A DNA stretch of 60,564 nt from an uncultured Clostridia bacterium (GTDB lineage Bacteria > Bacillota > Clostridia > Christensenellales > Borkfalkiaceae). Positions 23,216 through 32,631 of this stretch are shown piece by piece (the first letter of the stretch is position 1; each line of letters starts with the position of its first letter). A program made the position numbers and the translations under genes. The stretch spans positions 1-60,564 of the forward strand of contig CANROE010000009.1 of NCBI GenBank assembly GCA_947632195.1, read 5' to 3'. The notes under the pieces were generated by a model, which had not been told where the DNA came from, did not search any database, and worked only from the letters and a program-made list of their open reading frames with translations.

Positions 23216-26200
23216 TTATTTAAAATACTTCACTGCGCTTTCAAACAATTTCATATCGTAATTCCCGGGGACGTTTTGATAGAGCCATCTGCCCTTTCGC
23301 TCGGCGTGCCCCATCTTCCCGAATACGCGGCCGTCCGGCGAGAGCAGCCCCTCCACTGCAAACGCGCTGCCGTTGGGATTGAACCGCACGTCCATGGTGG
23401 GGTTTCCCTTGAAATCGACGTACTGCGTCATGATCTGCCCCTTTGCGGCGAGCTTTTTGATCAGCGCCTCGTCCGCAACGAGCTTTCCCTCGCCGTGGGA
23501 AATGGGCACGGAATACACTTCGCCCGGGTTTACTCCCGAAAGCCACGGGGAATTGACCGAACTCACCCGCACTTGTACGATACGCGATTGGTGACGTCCG
23601 ATCGTGTTATAGGTGAGGGTGGGACAGCTCTCGTCCGTATCGATGATCTTCCCATAGGGCACGAGCCCGAGTTTGATGAGCGCCTGGAATCCGTTGCAGA
23701 TCCCGCCCATCAGTCCCGAACGCTGTCCGAGCAACGTCTCCACCTCAAACTTCACTTCGGGGTTGCGGAAAAACGCCGTGATAAACTTGCCGGAGCCGTC
23801 CGGTTCGTCTCCGCCCGAAAAACCGCCCGGGATAAAGACGATCTCGGTATATTTGCAAAGCTTTGCAAACTCCTCCACCGAGCGCGCCACTTCGTCCGCC
23901 GTATTGTTCCGCACGACGAATACCGTCGCCTTTGCGCCCGCCTCTTCAAACGCCTTGGCGGTATCGTATTCGCAGTTGGTGCCGGGGAATACCGGAATGA
24001 GCACGCGCGGGCGGGTATAGCGCACATCGGGCACGAGGAGGGACGGGCGGGCATAGGTGAATTTTTCCACCCCGCCTGCGGGCGTTCCGACGTTGCAGGG
24101 ATATACCCCTTCCAGCCTGTCCTCGTAGATCTTTTGCAGCTCTTCGAGGGAAAGTTTTTCCCCGCCACGCGAAATGGCGGACTCTTCCGTCGTCTCGCCG
24201 AGGGAGATCCCCACACGGCAGGGCGCGCAAAGTTCGAGCACGAACGAACCGTACTGATAGCCGAAAATGCGACCCATGTCCGTTTTTGCGCCGTAAGCAA
24301 AGCCGATTTTATTGCCGAGCGCCGCTTTGAGCACCCCCTCCGCAACGCCGCCGTAGACGGGCGTGAACGCCGAGACGACCTTGCCCTCCCGCATGAGGCG
24401 GGTGACGGCAGCGAAATTTTCGAGCAGGGAGGAGGGTACGGGCAGACCGTTTTCATCATATTCGGGCGCAAGCAGAACGACTTTATGCCCCGCCGTCTTG
24501 AATTCGGGGGAAACGATCTCGCCCGCCTTTCCCGTCGTCACCGCAAAGGAGACGAACGTGGGCGGGACGTCGATATGCTCGAACGTGCCGCTCATGGAAT
24601 CTTTCCCGCCGATCGCGGCGACGCCCAGATCAAGCTGTGCTTTGAACGCGCCGAGAAGGGCGGCAAGGGGCTGTCCCCAACGCTTGGGATCTTTTTGAGG
24701 CTTTAAAAAATATTCCTGAAAACTCAGATAGACGTCCTCGAAACTTGCGCCCGTCGCAACGAGCTTACATAGACTCTCCACCACCGCAAGGTACGCGCCG
24801 TGATAGGGGCTCTTTTCGAGGACGTAGGGGTTTCCGCCCCACGCCATAAAGGAGACGGTATCCGTTTCCCCCTTTTCCACGGGTATGAGGTGCACCATCG
24901 CCTGCGGGGGCGTCATCTGGTATTTCCCGCCGAAGGGCATGAGCACGGTGCCCGCGCCGATCGTCGAATCGAACCGCTCCGAAAGCCCGCGCTTTGAGCA
25001 GACGTTGAGATCGCCCGCAAGCGAAATGTAACCCTGTGTAAAGTTTTGCGGCAGCTCCCGCTGATAATTCTGATATTTTTCGGGGGCGACGGAGATGTGT
25101 TTCTCCGCGCCGTTGGAGTTCAAGAATTCGCGCGAGACGTCGACGACCGTCTTCCCCTTCCACCGCATTCTGAGGCGGGGCTCCTCGGTGACGGTCGCAA
25201 CCACCGTCGCTTCGAGGTTTTCGGCATTTGCAAGGGCGATAAACTTTTGGGCGTCCTTTTCCTCCACGACGACCGCCATACGTTCCTGCGATTCGGAGAT
25301 CGCAAGCTCGGTGCCGTCGAGTCCTTCGTACTTTTTGGGAACGCGGTCGAGATCGACGTCGAGCCCGTCTGCAAGTTCGCCGATCGCAACGGACACCCCG
25401 CCCGCGCCGAAGTCGTTACAGCGCTTGATCAGGAGAGTCGCCTCACTGTTGCGGAAAAGGCGTTGGAGCTTTCTCTCCTCGGGGGCGTTCCCCTTCTGCA
25501 CCTCCGCGCCGCAGCGGGAGAGAGATTGGAGAGTGTGGGACTTGGAGGAGCCCGTCGCTCCCCCGCAACCGTCTCTGCCCGTTCTGCCGCCGAGAAGGAT
25601 CACTTTATCGCCGGGGACGGGCGCCTGCCGCCGTACGTTCTCTTCGGGCGTTGCCGCGAGAACGGCGCCGATTTCGAGCCGTTTTGCGGTATAGCCCTCG
25701 TGATAAATTTCGTCCACCTGTCCCGTGGTGAGCCCGATCTGGTTGCCGTAGGAGGAATAGCCCGCCGCAGCCGTCGTGACGAGTTTGCGCTGCGGAAGTT
25801 TGCCCGCCATTGTCTCCGAAACGGGCTTTGTGGGATCGCCCGCGCCCGTCACGCGCATGGCGGCATAGACATAGCTCCTCCCCGAGAGCGGGTCGCGGAT
25901 CGCCCCGCCGATGCAGGTTGCGGCGCCGCCGAACGGCTCGATCTCGGTGGGATGGTTGTGCGTTTCGTTCTTGAAAAGGAGCAGATAATCTTCCGCTTTG
26001 CCGTCCACATCGACCTTGATCTTGACAGTGCAGGCGTTGATCTCCTCGCTCTCGTCGAGTTTTTCGAGCAATCCCCGCTTTTTGAGAACCTTTGCGGCGA
26101 TCGTGCCGATATCCATCAGATTGATGGGTTTGGTGCGGCCGATCTCCTCCCGCGCAGCGAGATATTCTTCATACGTTTGCTGTAAAAGCGGGTCGGCGAA

Positions 26201-26902
26201 GGAAACTTTGTCGATGGTGGTGAGAAAGGTGGTGTGGCGGCAATGGTCGGACCAATAGGTGTCGATCATGCGGATCTCGGTCAGGGTGGGATCGCGCCGC
26301 TCGCTTCTGAAATATTTTTGGCAGAAGGCGACGTCATCGCCGTCCATTGCGAGGGCGTATTTTTCGGAAAAGGTTTCGAGCTCTTCGCGGCTTGCCTGCA
26401 AAAAACCGTACAAGGTCTCCACTTCGGTGGGAACGGGGTGGGAAATTTTGAGCGTTTCGGGCTTTTCAAACCCCGTCTCGCGGCTCTCCACGGGGTTGAT
26501 GACGTAGCGCTTGACCGTTTCGAGTTCTTCTTCCGACAGACCGCCGTACACGGCGTATATTTTTGCGGTGCGCACGAGGGGGCGGTCCCCCTTCGAGAGG
26601 AGCTGGATGCACTGCGCCGCGCTGTCCGCACGTTGGTCGAATTGCCCGGGCAGATACTCCACGCAAAACGCCTGTGCGCCGCTCAAATCGATCTCTTCCG
26701 TAGCCGTGTCCATCTGCGGCTCGGAAAAGACCCGCTTTACCGCCCGTTCAAAGAGTTCGGACGAGATGTCCTCGGCGTCGTAACGGTTGATAACGCGGAC
26801 GCGCACGGCGTTCACGCCCAAAAACGCCCGCATATCCGCAAGCAGTTTTTGCGCCTCATTGTCGAACCCGTTCTTTTTCTCAACGTAAATTCTGTAAACC
26901 AT
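23216..26902 (-). CDS. purL: Phosphoribosylformylglycinamidine synthase, single chain
   Basis: 1228 residues; fourth step of purine synthesis (FGAR plus glutamine to FGAM). It is the long one-chain form that includes the glutaminase. Synthetase domains: DTYWSDHCRHTTFLT, NETHNHPTEIEPFGGAATCI, GGRTGRDGCGGATGSSKS. The C-terminal class I glutaminase begins VLIPVFPGTNCEYDTAKAFE, and the nucleophile is in GGICNGFQ. The SD GGAGCAAG precedes the ATG. Last pur gene of the operon; its stop codon touches a family C repeat. Confidence 0.98.
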   Translation of the reverse strand: MVYRIYVEKKNGFDNEAQKLLADMRAFLGVNAVRVRVINRYDAEDISSELFERAVKRVFSEPQMDTATEEIDLSGAQAFCVEYLPGQFDQRADSAAQCIQLLSKGDRPLVRTAKIYAVYGGLSEEELETVKRYVINPVESRETGFEKPETLKISHPVPTEVETLYGFLQASREELETFSEKYALAMDGDDVAFCQKYFRSERRDPTLTEIRMIDTYWSDHCRHTTFLTTIDKVSFADPLLQQTYEEYLAAREEIGRTKPINLMDIGTIAAKVLKKRGLLEKLDESEEINACTVKIKVDVDGKAEDYLLLFKNETHNHPTEIEPFGGAATCIGGAIRDPLSGRSYVYAAMRVTGAGDPTKPVSETMAGKLPQRKLVTTAAAGYSSYGNQIGLTTGQVDEIYHEGYTAKRLEIGAVLAATPEENVRRQAPVPGDKVILLGGRTGRDGCGGATGSSKSHTLQSLSRCGAEVQKGNAPEERKLQRLFRNSEATLLIKRCNDFGAGGVSVAIGELADGLDVDLDRVPKKYEGLDGTELAISESQERMAVVVEEKDAQKFIALANAENLEATVVATVTEEPRLRMRWKGKTVVDVSREFLNSNGAEKHISVAPEKYQNYQRELPQNFTQGYISLAGDLNVCSKRGLSERFDSTIGAGTVLMPFGGKYQMTPPQAMVHLIPVEKGETDTVSFMAWGGNPYVLEKSPYHGAYLAVVESLCKLVATGASFEDVYLSFQEYFLKPQKDPKRWGQPLAALLGAFKAQLDLGVAAIGGKDSMSGTFEHIDVPPTFVSFAVTTGKAGEIVSPEFKTAGHKVVLLAPEYDENGLPVPSSLLENFAAVTRLMREGKVVSAFTPVYGGVAEGVLKAALGNKIGFAYGAKTDMGRIFGYQYGSFVLELCAPCRVGISLGETTEESAISRGGEKLSLEELQKIYEDRLEGVYPCNVGTPAGGVEKFTYARPSLLVPDVRYTRPRVLIPVFPGTNCEYDTAKAFEEAGAKATVFVVRNNTADEVARSVEEFAKLCKYTEIVFIPGGFSGGDEPDGSGKFITAFFRNPEVKFEVETLLGQRSGLMGGICNGFQALIKLGLVPYGKIIDTDESCPTLTYNTIGRHQSRIVQVRVSSVNSPWLSGVNPGEVYSVPISHGEGKLVADEALIKKLAAKGQIMTQYVDFKGNPTMDVRFNPNGSAFAVEGLLSPDGRVFGKMGHAERKGRWLYQNVPGNYDMKLFESAVKYFK

Positions 26903-26942
26903 TTTCTTGCTCCGCTGTGAGTGTAATCGTGTACCGTCTTAT

Positions 26943-28211
26943 CTATTTCTGCGCTTCGAGGGCGCGTTTGCCGATGTCGCGGCGCAGGTAGGCATTTTCA
27001 AAGTGAATGCGCTCCGCAAGCGCATAGGCGCGGCCGATCGCTTTTTCGAGCGTCTCCGCCTTCCCCACCGCGCCGAGCACCCTGCCACCCGCCGTGAGAA
27101 GTTTCCCTTCGGAAAGTTTTGCGCCCGCAATGTAAATTTCCTCTCCCTCCGCCGTCTCGGGAAGGGTGATTTCATAACCCGTTTCGTATTTTTGGGGATA
27201 GCCGTCGCTTGCAAGCACCACGCAGCAGGCGGCTCCGTTTTCAAATTCCACCTCTTCCTCTTTGAGCGTCCCCTCTCTGCACGCCTGCATGACGGTGAGA
27301 AGATCGCTTTTCAGAAGGGGCAGTACGACCTGCGTTTCGGGATCGCCGAAACGGCAGTTGTACTCGATGACTTTGGGGCCTTGCGGCGTGAGCATGAGCC
27401 CGAAATAGAGGCACCCTTTGAACGTTCTCCCCTCCTCTCTCATCGCGCGGATCGTCGGCAAAAAGATGGTTTTCATGCACACGTCTGCGATTTCGGGCGT
27501 GTAATAGGGGTTGGGCGCGACCGTGCCCATGCCGCCCGTGTTGAGCCCTTTATCGCCGTCCTTTGCGCGCTTGTGATCCATCGAGGAGACCATGGGGACA
27601 ACGATGTTGCCGTCCGTAAAGGAGAGAACGGAGACCTCGGGTCCCGTTAAAAATTCCTCGATGAGGACGCGGCTGCCGCTGCCGCCGAAAACTTTTTTGA
27701 CCATCATGTCCTCGACCGCGCCCTTGGCCTCTTCAAAGGAATTCACGATGACCGCCCCCTTGCCAAGCGCAAGTCCGTCCGCCTTGACGACGGTGGGGTA
27801 TTGGCAGGTTTCGAGATAGGAAAGCGCCGTGGCGGGCGCGGTAAAGACGCGCGCCTTTGCGGTGGGAATGCTGTATTTTTCCATGAGCTGCTTGGAAAAG
27901 ACCTTGCTGCCTTCGAGGATGGCGGCGTTCTTGTTCGGACCGAAACAGGGAACGCCGATCTCTTCGAGCCTGTCCACAAGTCCCAAACAGAGCGGATCGT
28001 CGGGCGTGACGACGGCAAAATCGGGCCTGTGCTCCTTTGCAAAGGCGACAATGCCCTCGATGTCGGTCGCCTTTATCGGGAAACACTCCGCGTCGCGCGC
28101 GATACCGCCGTTGCCGGGCAGACACCAGATCTTTTCGACCGTTTTGTTCTTTTTCAAGGCTTTGATGACGGCATGTTCTCTCCCGCCGCCCCCGATCACG
28201 AGAATATTCAT
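26943..28211 (-). CDS. purD: Phosphoribosylamine--glycine ligase
   Basis: 422 residues; second step of purine synthesis. ATP-grasp enzyme with MNILVIGGGGREHAVIKALK, PDDPLCLGLVDRLEEIG, FGPNKNAAILEGSKVFSKQL, VVKADGLALGKGAVIV, and ALLS-like EFLTGPEVSVLSFTDG and EYNCRFGDPETQVVLP. SD AAGGAG. It is upstream of purL by 40 bp. Confidence 0.98.
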   Translation of the reverse strand: MNILVIGGGGREHAVIKALKKNKTVEKIWCLPGNGGIARDAECFPIKATDIEGIVAFAKEHRPDFAVVTPDDPLCLGLVDRLEEIGVPCFGPNKNAAILEGSKVFSKQLMEKYSIPTAKARVFTAPATALSYLETCQYPTVVKADGLALGKGAVIVNSFEEAKGAVEDMMVKKVFGGSGSRVLIEEFLTGPEVSVLSFTDGNIVVPMVSSMDHKRAKDGDKGLNTGGMGTVAPNPYYTPEIADVCMKTIFLPTIRAMREEGRTFKGCLYFGLMLTPQGPKVIEYNCRFGDPETQVVLPLLKSDLLTVMQACREGTLKEEEVEFENGAACCVVLASDGYPQKYETGYEITLPETAEGEEIYIAGAKLSEGKLLTAGGRVLGAVGKAETLEKAIGRAYALAERIHFENAYLRRDIGKRALEAQK

Positions 28212-28235
28212 TCTTCGCTCCTTTTTCGTGTGTTA

Positions 28236-28527
28236 TTATCACGCGGACACCCTTCGACAGGCTCAGGGTGACGTGATTTAGAATGACTTCAAAGGCTTCC
28301 CAAATGACTGCGCGTTGGAAAACCACGCTTTTCCATAAGCGCCCAAAATTTGTTGCACTCTTACGGCTTAATGTAAAAGCCGAGCGAATGAGAGAGCAAA
28401 TCGGTTGATGCACAAAGAAGGTTTCCTCGCACAATTATTTTCGTAGTGACACCCCTTCCGTCACGTTTCGCGTGACACCCACCCCTCAAGGGGTGGGCAA
28501 GGGTGGCGCGAGAAAAAAACGCGTGAA
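28236..28527. repeat. Nested repeats between purH and purD
   Basis: 28243-28279 is a half copy of family B. 28310-28350 is a hairpin element (GCGTTGGAAAACCACGC / TTTTCCATAAGCG) also seen inverted near 35255. 28363-28527 is a family C element whose terminal hairpin is replaced by a family D stem (28449-28503: CACCCACCCCTCAAGGGGTG). It ends 3 bp before the purH stop codon. Confidence 0.65.
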
Positions 28528-28530
28528 TTT

Positions 28531-29715
28531 TCAATGGTGGAACAGTCTCATGCCCGTAAAGCACATGACCATGTTCCGCCGGTCCGCCGCCTCGATGACA
28601 AGGTCGTCTCTGACCGAGCCGCCCGGCTCCGCCACATAGGAAACTCCGCTCCTGTACGCCCGCTCGATGTTATCAGAAAACGGGAAAAAGGCGTCGCTCC
28701 CTAACGAAACTCCCGTAATACCTGCGAGATACTCCTCTTTTTCCTCTTTGGAAAAAGGCGCGGGGCGCACGGCGAAGTTCTGCCGCCAAACCCCCTCCCC
28801 GGTCACTTCCTCAGGGTTGTCCGAAAGATATAAGTCGATGATGTTGTTCTTCTCGGGCCGTCCGACTCCCTCCGCAAATTGCAGGGAGAGCACCTTTTCA
28901 TGGCGGCGCAAATGCCAAAGGTCCGCCTTCTGCGCGGCAAGACGGGTGCAATGGATGCGCGACTGCTGCCCCGCGCCCACGCCGATCGCCTGACCGTCCG
29001 CCGCGAAACAGACCGAATTGCTCTGCGTGTATTTGAGGGTGATGAGGGCGATGATGAGGTCGATCGCCTTCTCCTTGGGCAGATTTTTGTTTGCCGTGAC
29101 GATATTGGAAAAGAGCGCCCTGTCGATCTTGAAATTGTTGCGCCCCTGTTCAAAGGTAACGCCGAACACCTGCTTGCGCTCGATGGGCTCGGGGGTATAG
29201 GAGGGGTCGATCTTGATGATGTTATATCCCCCCTTCCGTTTCCCCTTTAAAATTTCGAGCGCCTTGGGGGAATAGGCGGGCGCGATGATACCGTCCGACA
29301 CCTCGCGCGCGATGATTTTCGCCGTCACCTCGTCGCACTCATCCGAAAGGGCGATAAAATCGCCGAAGGAGGACATTCTGTCCGTTCCCCGCGCCCGTGC
29401 GTAGGCGCAGGCGAGCGGGCTGTCGTCTAAGCCCTCGACGTCCTCGACAAAGCAGCTCTTTTTGAGATCGGGAGGAAGAGGTTTCCCAATCGCCGCCGAC
29501 GTGGGCGAGACGTGCTTAAAACTCGTCGCCGCGACCTGCCCCGTGCTCTCTTTGAGCTCTTTGACGAGCTGCCATGCGTTGAACGCGTCGAGAAAGTTGA
29601 TATACCCCGGTCTGCCGTTGAGAATTTCCACGGGGAGATCGCTGCCGTCCGCCATAAAAATTCTCGCGGGCGTTTGGTTGGGATTGCAGCCGTATTTGAG
29701 TGCGAATTCTTTCAT
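28531..29715 (-). CDS. purH: Standalone AICAR transformylase (PurH C-terminal domain only)
   Basis: 394 residues, against about 510 for bifunctional PurH; the N-terminal IMP cyclohydrolase domain is missing by design, not truncated, since a normal start (SD GAGGTAA) exists. Family stretches are KYGCNPNQTPARIF, EILNGRPGYINFLDAFNAWQ, FKHVSPTSAAIG, TDRMSSFGDFIALS and the C-terminal EPGGSVRDDLVIEAADRRNM. It transfers a formyl group from 10-formyl-THF to AICAR. The cyclohydrolase step is supplied by the adjacent purO. Confidence 0.95.
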   Translation of the reverse strand: MKEFALKYGCNPNQTPARIFMADGSDLPVEILNGRPGYINFLDAFNAWQLVKELKESTGQVAATSFKHVSPTSAAIGKPLPPDLKKSCFVEDVEGLDDSPLACAYARARGTDRMSSFGDFIALSDECDEVTAKIIAREVSDGIIAPAYSPKALEILKGKRKGGYNIIKIDPSYTPEPIERKQVFGVTFEQGRNNFKIDRALFSNIVTANKNLPKEKAIDLIIALITLKYTQSNSVCFAADGQAIGVGAGQQSRIHCTRLAAQKADLWHLRRHEKVLSLQFAEGVGRPEKNNIIDLYLSDNPEEVTGEGVWRQNFAVRPAPFSKEEKEEYLAGITGVSLGSDAFFPFSDNIERAYRSGVSYVAEPGGSVRDDLVIEAADRRNMVMCFTGMRLFHH

Positions 29716-29718
29716 GCT

Positions 29719-30444
29719 TTACCTCGAATATTTGTTGAAGATCAGTTGCTCGCTCTCCCCCGTTTTGAGGTCGTAGGCGCGGCAGACGAGGGAAATTTTG
29801 TTCTCTTCGTTGAGGTTCTCCCAAATTTCTCCGGCGAACTCGTTGAGGTCGTTCGGAATCATTACCGCCTCGGGCTCCCCCTGGAAGGAGGGCAGCGGGT
29901 CGCCGTTTTTTTGATAGGTATGTAAAAAATGTCCCGTTCCGTTTACGCCTTCGTACACAAAGAAGAAACGGTTGCACTTTTTGCCCGCCTTTTCGGCGCT
30001 CTTTAACACGGACATCTCATAGACGAATCTAGACGCCTTTTGGGGAAGGTGCAAAAGGGCGCTGATACGGGGGGTGAAGTTGGGTGCGTCGGGTTCAAAG
30101 GAACGTCCCATCAACCCGTGGCGGAAACAGTGTCCCGCTTTTAACGACTGCTCGATGGTATCCGTCTGGTCGCCGTTCGTAACGATGACGTTCTTCCCCA
30201 CCACTTTTACGGGCGAATAGAGAATGAGGGAGGGATCGGTGACCTTGGAAGGGTCGCAGGGCTCCGCCTTGATCTCGTTGCCGTAAGCGGTAAACACGCG
30301 GTTGCGGGAATTTTCGCTCCTGCCCATGATGAAATAGGCCAACATCGCCCTCTTCCCGTTACTCGACTTTCCCACAACGATCCCGCGCCCGGGATATGCG
30401 TTGTTTGCGAGAATACGTCCGATGTTCTTTCTGATATAACTCAT
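29719..30444 (-). CDS. purO: PurO-type (archaeal-type) IMP cyclohydrolase
   Basis: 241 residues from the ATG at 30444 (SD GGAGG). The frame stays open well upstream inside purN, which is a shadow. N-terminus RKNIGRILANNAYPGRGIVV and GKSSNGKRAMLAYFIMGRS fit the YxGRIxxVGxxxNG start of PurO. KNVIVTNGDQTDTIEQSL matches the conserved V(S/T)NGxxTDTI; TPRISALLHL also fits. It closes FAICAR to IMP, the last step of the pathway. Its ATG overlaps the purN stop codon (ATGA), and purH starts 3 bp after its stop, so PurO and the formyltransferase are tightly coupled. Confidence 0.9.
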   Translation of the reverse strand: MSYIRKNIGRILANNAYPGRGIVVGKSSNGKRAMLAYFIMGRSENSRNRVFTAYGNEIKAEPCDPSKVTDPSLILYSPVKVVGKNVIVTNGDQTDTIEQSLKAGHCFRHGLMGRSFEPDAPNFTPRISALLHLPQKASRFVYEMSVLKSAEKAGKKCNRFFFVYEGVNGTGHFLHTYQKNGDPLPSFQGEPEAVMIPNDLNEFAGEIWENLNEENKISLVCRAYDLKTGESEQLIFNKYSR

Positions 30445-31052
30445 TTCCTTCCTCCGGATAATTTTTGGCATACTTCTTCGATCGCTTGGGGGTAGATCAC
30501 CCACTCCGCCTCGCGCATGACCCGTTTTTGCAAGGTCTCGGGGGTGTCCCTCTCCCTGACTTCCACCGCCTTCTGCGCAAGGATGGGCCCCCCGTCGCAC
30601 TCCGCCGTGACGATGTGCACTGTGGCGCCCGTCACCTTGACGCCCGCTTTGAGCGCCGCCTCGTGGACATGCAACCCGTAAAAGCCCTCGCCGCCGAAAC
30701 TCGGCAAAAGGGCGGGATGGATGTTGAGAATGCGGTTTTCGTAACGCTCCACAAACGCGGGACTCAACACGGACAGAAAGCCCGCGAGCACGATAAGCTC
30801 TATCCCCCGCTCTTCGAGCGCGGCAATCATCTTTTTTTCGCGCTCGGCGCGGTCGGGGATCTCTTTGCGGTCGACCACGACGAAGGGGATCTCCACTCTC
30901 TCTGCGCGCGAAAGGGCATACGCCCCCGCACGGTCGGAGAGGAGAAAGACGATCTCGCCGTGGGGGATGAGCCCCGCCTCCCATGCGTTATAGATCGCCT
31001 GAAAGTTCGTGCCGCCGCCCGAACACAGTACCGCGATTTTGATCTTTTTCAT
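30441..31052 (-). CDS. purN: Phosphoribosylglycinamide formyltransferase
   Basis: 203 residues; third step of purine synthesis. Motifs: KIAVLCSGGGTNFQAIYNAW, VLAGFLSVLSPAFVERYENR, ILNIHPALLPSFGGEGFYGL (catalytic N and H region) and VTGATVHIVTAECDGGPIL (with the conserved Asp). It uses 10-formyl-THF, as PurH does. It starts 3 bp after purM. Confidence 0.97.
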   Translation of the reverse strand: MKKIKIAVLCSGGGTNFQAIYNAWEAGLIPHGEIVFLLSDRAGAYALSRAERVEIPFVVVDRKEIPDRAEREKKMIAALEERGIELIVLAGFLSVLSPAFVERYENRILNIHPALLPSFGGEGFYGLHVHEAALKAGVKVTGATVHIVTAECDGGPILAQKAVEVRERDTPETLQKRVMREAEWVIYPQAIEEVCQKLSGGRK

Positions 31053-31055
31053 TTT

Positions 31056-32093
31056 TTACACCATCTCTACGCCGCCGCCCGAAACGATCTCGCCCAAAAT
31101 ATAGGCGTTTTCGCCGTGCGCGCGCAAAATTTCCAGCGACCGATCAACGTCCTCTTGTGCCACCGTTACGCACATGCCCACCCCCATGTTGAAGGTGTTG
31201 AACATGTCGTGCGAAGAGATCTTCCCCCGCTCTTGGATGAGAGAGAAGATGGCGGGCGTCTGTATGTTGCGCTTTTCGATCTTTACGCCCAACCCGTCGG
31301 GCAGAGAACGGGGAATGTTCTCGTAAAAACCACCGCCCGTGATGTGGGAAATGCCCTTTGCCTTGACTTTTTCAAGCAGGGCGAGCACGGGTCTCACATA
31401 AATTTTCGTGGGCGTGAGCAACACTTCGCCGAGCGGTTTCCCGCCGAGCTCTTTCACGGGAGAATGAAGGTCGCAATGCTCTGCGTCGAACACTTTCCGC
31501 ACGAGGGAAAAGCCGTTGGAGTGTACGCCGCTCGAAGGGAGCGCAAGCATGACGTCCCCCTCCTTCGTCGCGTTTTTATCGACCATGTTGCATTTATCGG
31601 CAATGCCTACGGCAAATCCCGCGAGATCATAGTCCTCCTCGGGCATCACGCCGGGGTGCTCGGCGGTCTCCCCGCCGATGAGGGCGCAACCCGCTTGCAC
31701 GCACCCCTCCGCTACGCCGCCCACGATTTGTGCGATCTTTTCGGGAAAGTTCTTCCCGCAGGCGATGTAGTCGAGGAAGAAGAGCGGCTTTGCGCCGCAG
31801 CAGACGATGTCGTTTACGCACATTGCAACGCAGTCCACGCCGATCGTATCATGCTTATCAAGGAGCACGGCGAGGCGGAGTTTTGTTCCGACGCCGTCTG
31901 TACCCGAGACGAGCACGGGCTCCTTCATGCCTGCTGTATGCAGAGGGAAGAGCCCCCCGAACCCGCCGATATTTTCGAGCCCTGCGGTGAGAGTGCGGCG
32001 GATGTGGCTCTTCATGAGCTCCACCGACCGGTATCCTGCGGTGATGTCCACCCCCGCCTCTTTGTAACTTTCGCTGTAACTGTCTTTTATCAT
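31056..32093 (-). CDS. purM: Phosphoribosylformylglycinamidine cyclo-ligase
   Basis: 345 residues from the ATG at 32093 (SD AAAGGAA). The frame stays open 47 codons upstream through a repeat, which gives a spurious N-terminus. Family stretches: SYKEAGVDITAGYRSVELMK, VSGTDGVGTKLRLAVLLDKH, DTIGVDCVAMCVNDIVCCGA, FFLDYIACGKNFPEKI and ISHITGGGFYENIPRSLPDG. It makes AIR, the fifth step. Confidence 0.97.
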   Translation of the reverse strand: MIKDSYSESYKEAGVDITAGYRSVELMKSHIRRTLTAGLENIGGFGGLFPLHTAGMKEPVLVSGTDGVGTKLRLAVLLDKHDTIGVDCVAMCVNDIVCCGAKPLFFLDYIACGKNFPEKIAQIVGGVAEGCVQAGCALIGGETAEHPGVMPEEDYDLAGFAVGIADKCNMVDKNATKEGDVMLALPSSGVHSNGFSLVRKVFDAEHCDLHSPVKELGGKPLGEVLLTPTKIYVRPVLALLEKVKAKGISHITGGGFYENIPRSLPDGLGVKIEKRNIQTPAIFSLIQERGKISSHDMFNTFNMGVGMCVTVAQEDVDRSLEILRAHGENAYILGEIVSGGGVEMV

Positions 32094-32139
32094 AGATGGT
32101 TCCTTTTCTGTGATGTTGGAGAAGAGCCCGCCCCCATTA

Positions 32140-32630
32140 GTCCCGCTCCTATGGAGGGGGTGCGCTTCCCGTCCCTTTAACTGCGGTAGAGATGTCTCCA
32201 CTTCGGTCGACATGACAATTTTATAATTTGTCATTTCGAGCGGAACGAAGTGGAGTCGAGAAATCTCGCCTTATTAAAACTGCGGTAGAGATGTCTCGAC
32301 TACGCTCGACATGACAATTTTAGGAAAGGTGCGTGGAGCGACATGACATTTTAGAATATGTGCCTTAGGCGGAATTCACTTCCGCCGCCCCGCGCGCTGT
32401 TCTGTTTCCCTAAGCGCGGCACGAGCCGTAGGCGAAGTAGGGCGACCCAATTTGGCAATTACTTTTGCCTTATTGTAAAACAAGGCGAACGAGAGGACGA
32501 GCAAGTTAAAGCACGAAAGTAGGTTTCCTCACGGCGTTTATTTTCGGACGACACCCCTTCCGTCACGCTCCGCGTGACACCCACCCCTCCAAGGGGTGGG
32601 CAAGGGGGAGGAAGAAAAGAAACGCGTGAA
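32140..32630. repeat. Repeat cluster between purF and purM
   Basis: 32185-32311 holds two family A elements back to back, sharing GCGGTAGAGATGTCTC blocks; the first has TTCGGTCGACATGACA, the second ACGCTCGACATGACA. 32468-32630 is family C with a family D stem nested inside (32550-32606), ending AACGCGTGAA one base before the purF stop codon. Confidence 0.7.
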
Positions 32631-32631
32631 C

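Noticed and set aside
29719-30984. 421-codon frame extending purO upstream through purN
   Set aside because: The upstream part is the shadow frame of purN; the SD and PurO homology support the ATG at 30444.
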